A DNA stretch of 7,970 bases, taken from positions 1 to 7,970 of the forward strand of contig CAIMKO010000058.1 in NCBI GenBank assembly GCA_903841915.1. The letters run 5' to 3'. The notes beneath the pieces were generated by a model that was not told where the DNA came from, made no database searches, and saw only the letters and a list, made by a program, of their open reading frames with translations. The translations under genes and the position numbers were made by a program. The stretch comes from an uncultured Chitinophagaceae bacterium (GTDB taxonomy: Bacteria; Bacteroidota; Bacteroidia; Chitinophagales; Chitinophagaceae). Positions within the stretch are counted from its first letter, which is position 1. Each line of letters starts with the position of its first letter. Shown piece after piece: positions 7,287 through 7,970 of the stretch.

Positions 7287-7970
7287 ATGAATAAGGGTAT
7301 AAAAACATATTTGTTTGTAACCATTGTTTTGCTTGGGAATACTTTATTTGCTCAGGAAACTGTTTCAAAAGGAAGCCAGCCGATCAAAATAGATTTTAGT
7401 GTTATTGAGAAAAATAAAAATCAGCTGAATAAACAAGCAGGGCTTAGGAAAGATGCTTATGAGGTACTCATCAAAAATGCAAACAAACTTTTGCTGTATA
7501 CGCCTGTAAGCGTGATGGAAAAAAAGCAAATGCCGCCAAGTGGGGATAAGCATGACTACATGAGCATTGCGCCATATTGGTGGCCGGATCCTTCTAAGCC
7601 AAATGGCATTCCATATATAAGAAGAGATGGTGAATTTAATCCTGAAATCAATGATTATACGGATAAGGATAATATGCCTAAACTATGTGAGAATATTTAT
7701 TTCTTATCACTGACTTATTATTTTTCGTCCAAAGAAGAATATGCTGCCCATGCAAGTGAACTCATTAGGGTTTGGTTTTTAGATAGTGCTACTAAAATGA
7801 ATCCGAATTTGAATTTCGGACAATCCATTAAAGGTGTTACTGATGGAAGAGGGGCAGGATTAATAGATGCAAGACATTTTATTTTTTTATTAGATGGAGT
7901 ACAATTATTGCAGCAATCTAAATCGTGGAATGCCTCACTTCAAATGCAACTTCAAAAATGGTTTTCTGAA
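7287..7970 (+). CDS. Alginate-lyase-superfamily polysaccharide lyase, N-terminal part (cut by window end)
   Basis: The frame starts at ATG 7287, downstream of an in-frame TAG at 7266-7268, and runs open for 228 codons to the window edge. Residues 1-22 form a type I signal peptide (cleavage after LFA, before Gln23) with no lipobox, so the mature enzyme should be periplasmic. The segment GDKHDYMSIAPYWWPDP (86-102) followed by GIPYIRRDGEFNPE (107-120) is a strong signature of the alginate lyase superfamily (Pfam Alginate_lyase, PF05426, an alpha/alpha-toroid fold). LIRVWFLDSATKMNPNLNFG (159-178) and GRGAGLIDARHF (188-199) agree with it. Enzymes of this fold cleave uronate glycans such as alginate or glucuronan by beta-elimination. 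The CAZy family (PL5, PL38 or other) is not settled here, and the central catalytic Asn/His region expected further on is not in the window. As the third gene after susCD it gives the best substrate clue for the locus. Confidence 0.85.
   Translation, partial: MNKGIKTYLFVTIVLLGNTLFAQETVSKGSQPIKIDFSVIEKNKNQLNKQAGLRKDAYEVLIKNANKLLLYTPVSVMEKKQMPPSGDKHDYMSIAPYWWPDPSKPNGIPYIRRDGEFNPEINDYTDKDNMPKLCENIYFLSLTYYFSSKEEYAAHASELIRVWFLDSATKMNPNLNFGQSIKGVTDGRGAGLIDARHFIFLLDGVQLLQQSKSWNASLQMQLQKWFSE

Noticed and set aside
7365..7553. 62-codon minus-strand open frame near the right end
   Set aside because: It is antisense to the lyase signal peptide and signature region, which is far better supported.
1..7970. 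CRISPR array, insertion sequence, tRNA, rRNA or phage-like feature
   Set aside because: No spaced direct repeats, transposase motifs, terminal inverted repeats around genes, or RNA-gene signatures were found in the window.

Overview
The window reads as ordinary chromosomal DNA from an AT-rich member of the Bacteroidota. The clearest sign is a complete SusC/SusD pair. Other signs are start codons without strong Shine-Dalgarno sequences and promoter-like TAnnTTTG elements. Protein style (SusC and SusD motifs, a LacI-type regulator beside the pair) suggests Chitinophagaceae or a near relative, but that family-level guess is an inference.

Layout. Positions 1-85 hold the last 27 codons of an unidentified gene. 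Next comes a HAD-superfamily hydrolase of the beta-phosphoglucomutase-like type (158-817) in which the usual second aspartate of motif I is asparagine. A hairpin terminator (843-883) closes this block. On the minus strand, 1035-2066 encodes a LacI/GalR-family repressor. It is transcribed away from a 311-bp intergenic region (2067-2377) containing a 12-bp tandem repeat with CG-centred, operator-like cores, two further perfect palindromes and a possible promoter. To the right, on the plus strand, lie susC (2378-5611), susD (5630-7192, 18 bp downstream), a strong 19-bp-stem hairpin (7224-7266), and the first 228 codons of a secreted alginate-lyase-superfamily protein (7287 to the window end).

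How it works together. The right three quarters looks like the start of a polysaccharide utilization locus (PUL). SusD, a surface lipoprotein, should capture a glycan. SusC, a TonB-dependent outer-membrane transporter, should import it, and the periplasmic lyase should cleave it by beta-elimination. The lyase family points to a uronate-containing glycan such as alginate or glucuronan. The divergent LacI-type protein is the likely local regulator, perhaps derepressed by a sugar from the pathway, and SusC has no signalling (STN) domain, which fits. Whether the HAD gene belongs to the same pathway cannot be told; the terminator after it suggests a separate unit.

I do not see a wholly new system. 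The points most worth following are the tandem-repeat operator, the intercistronic hairpin between susD and the lyase, and the D-to-N change in the HAD active site.
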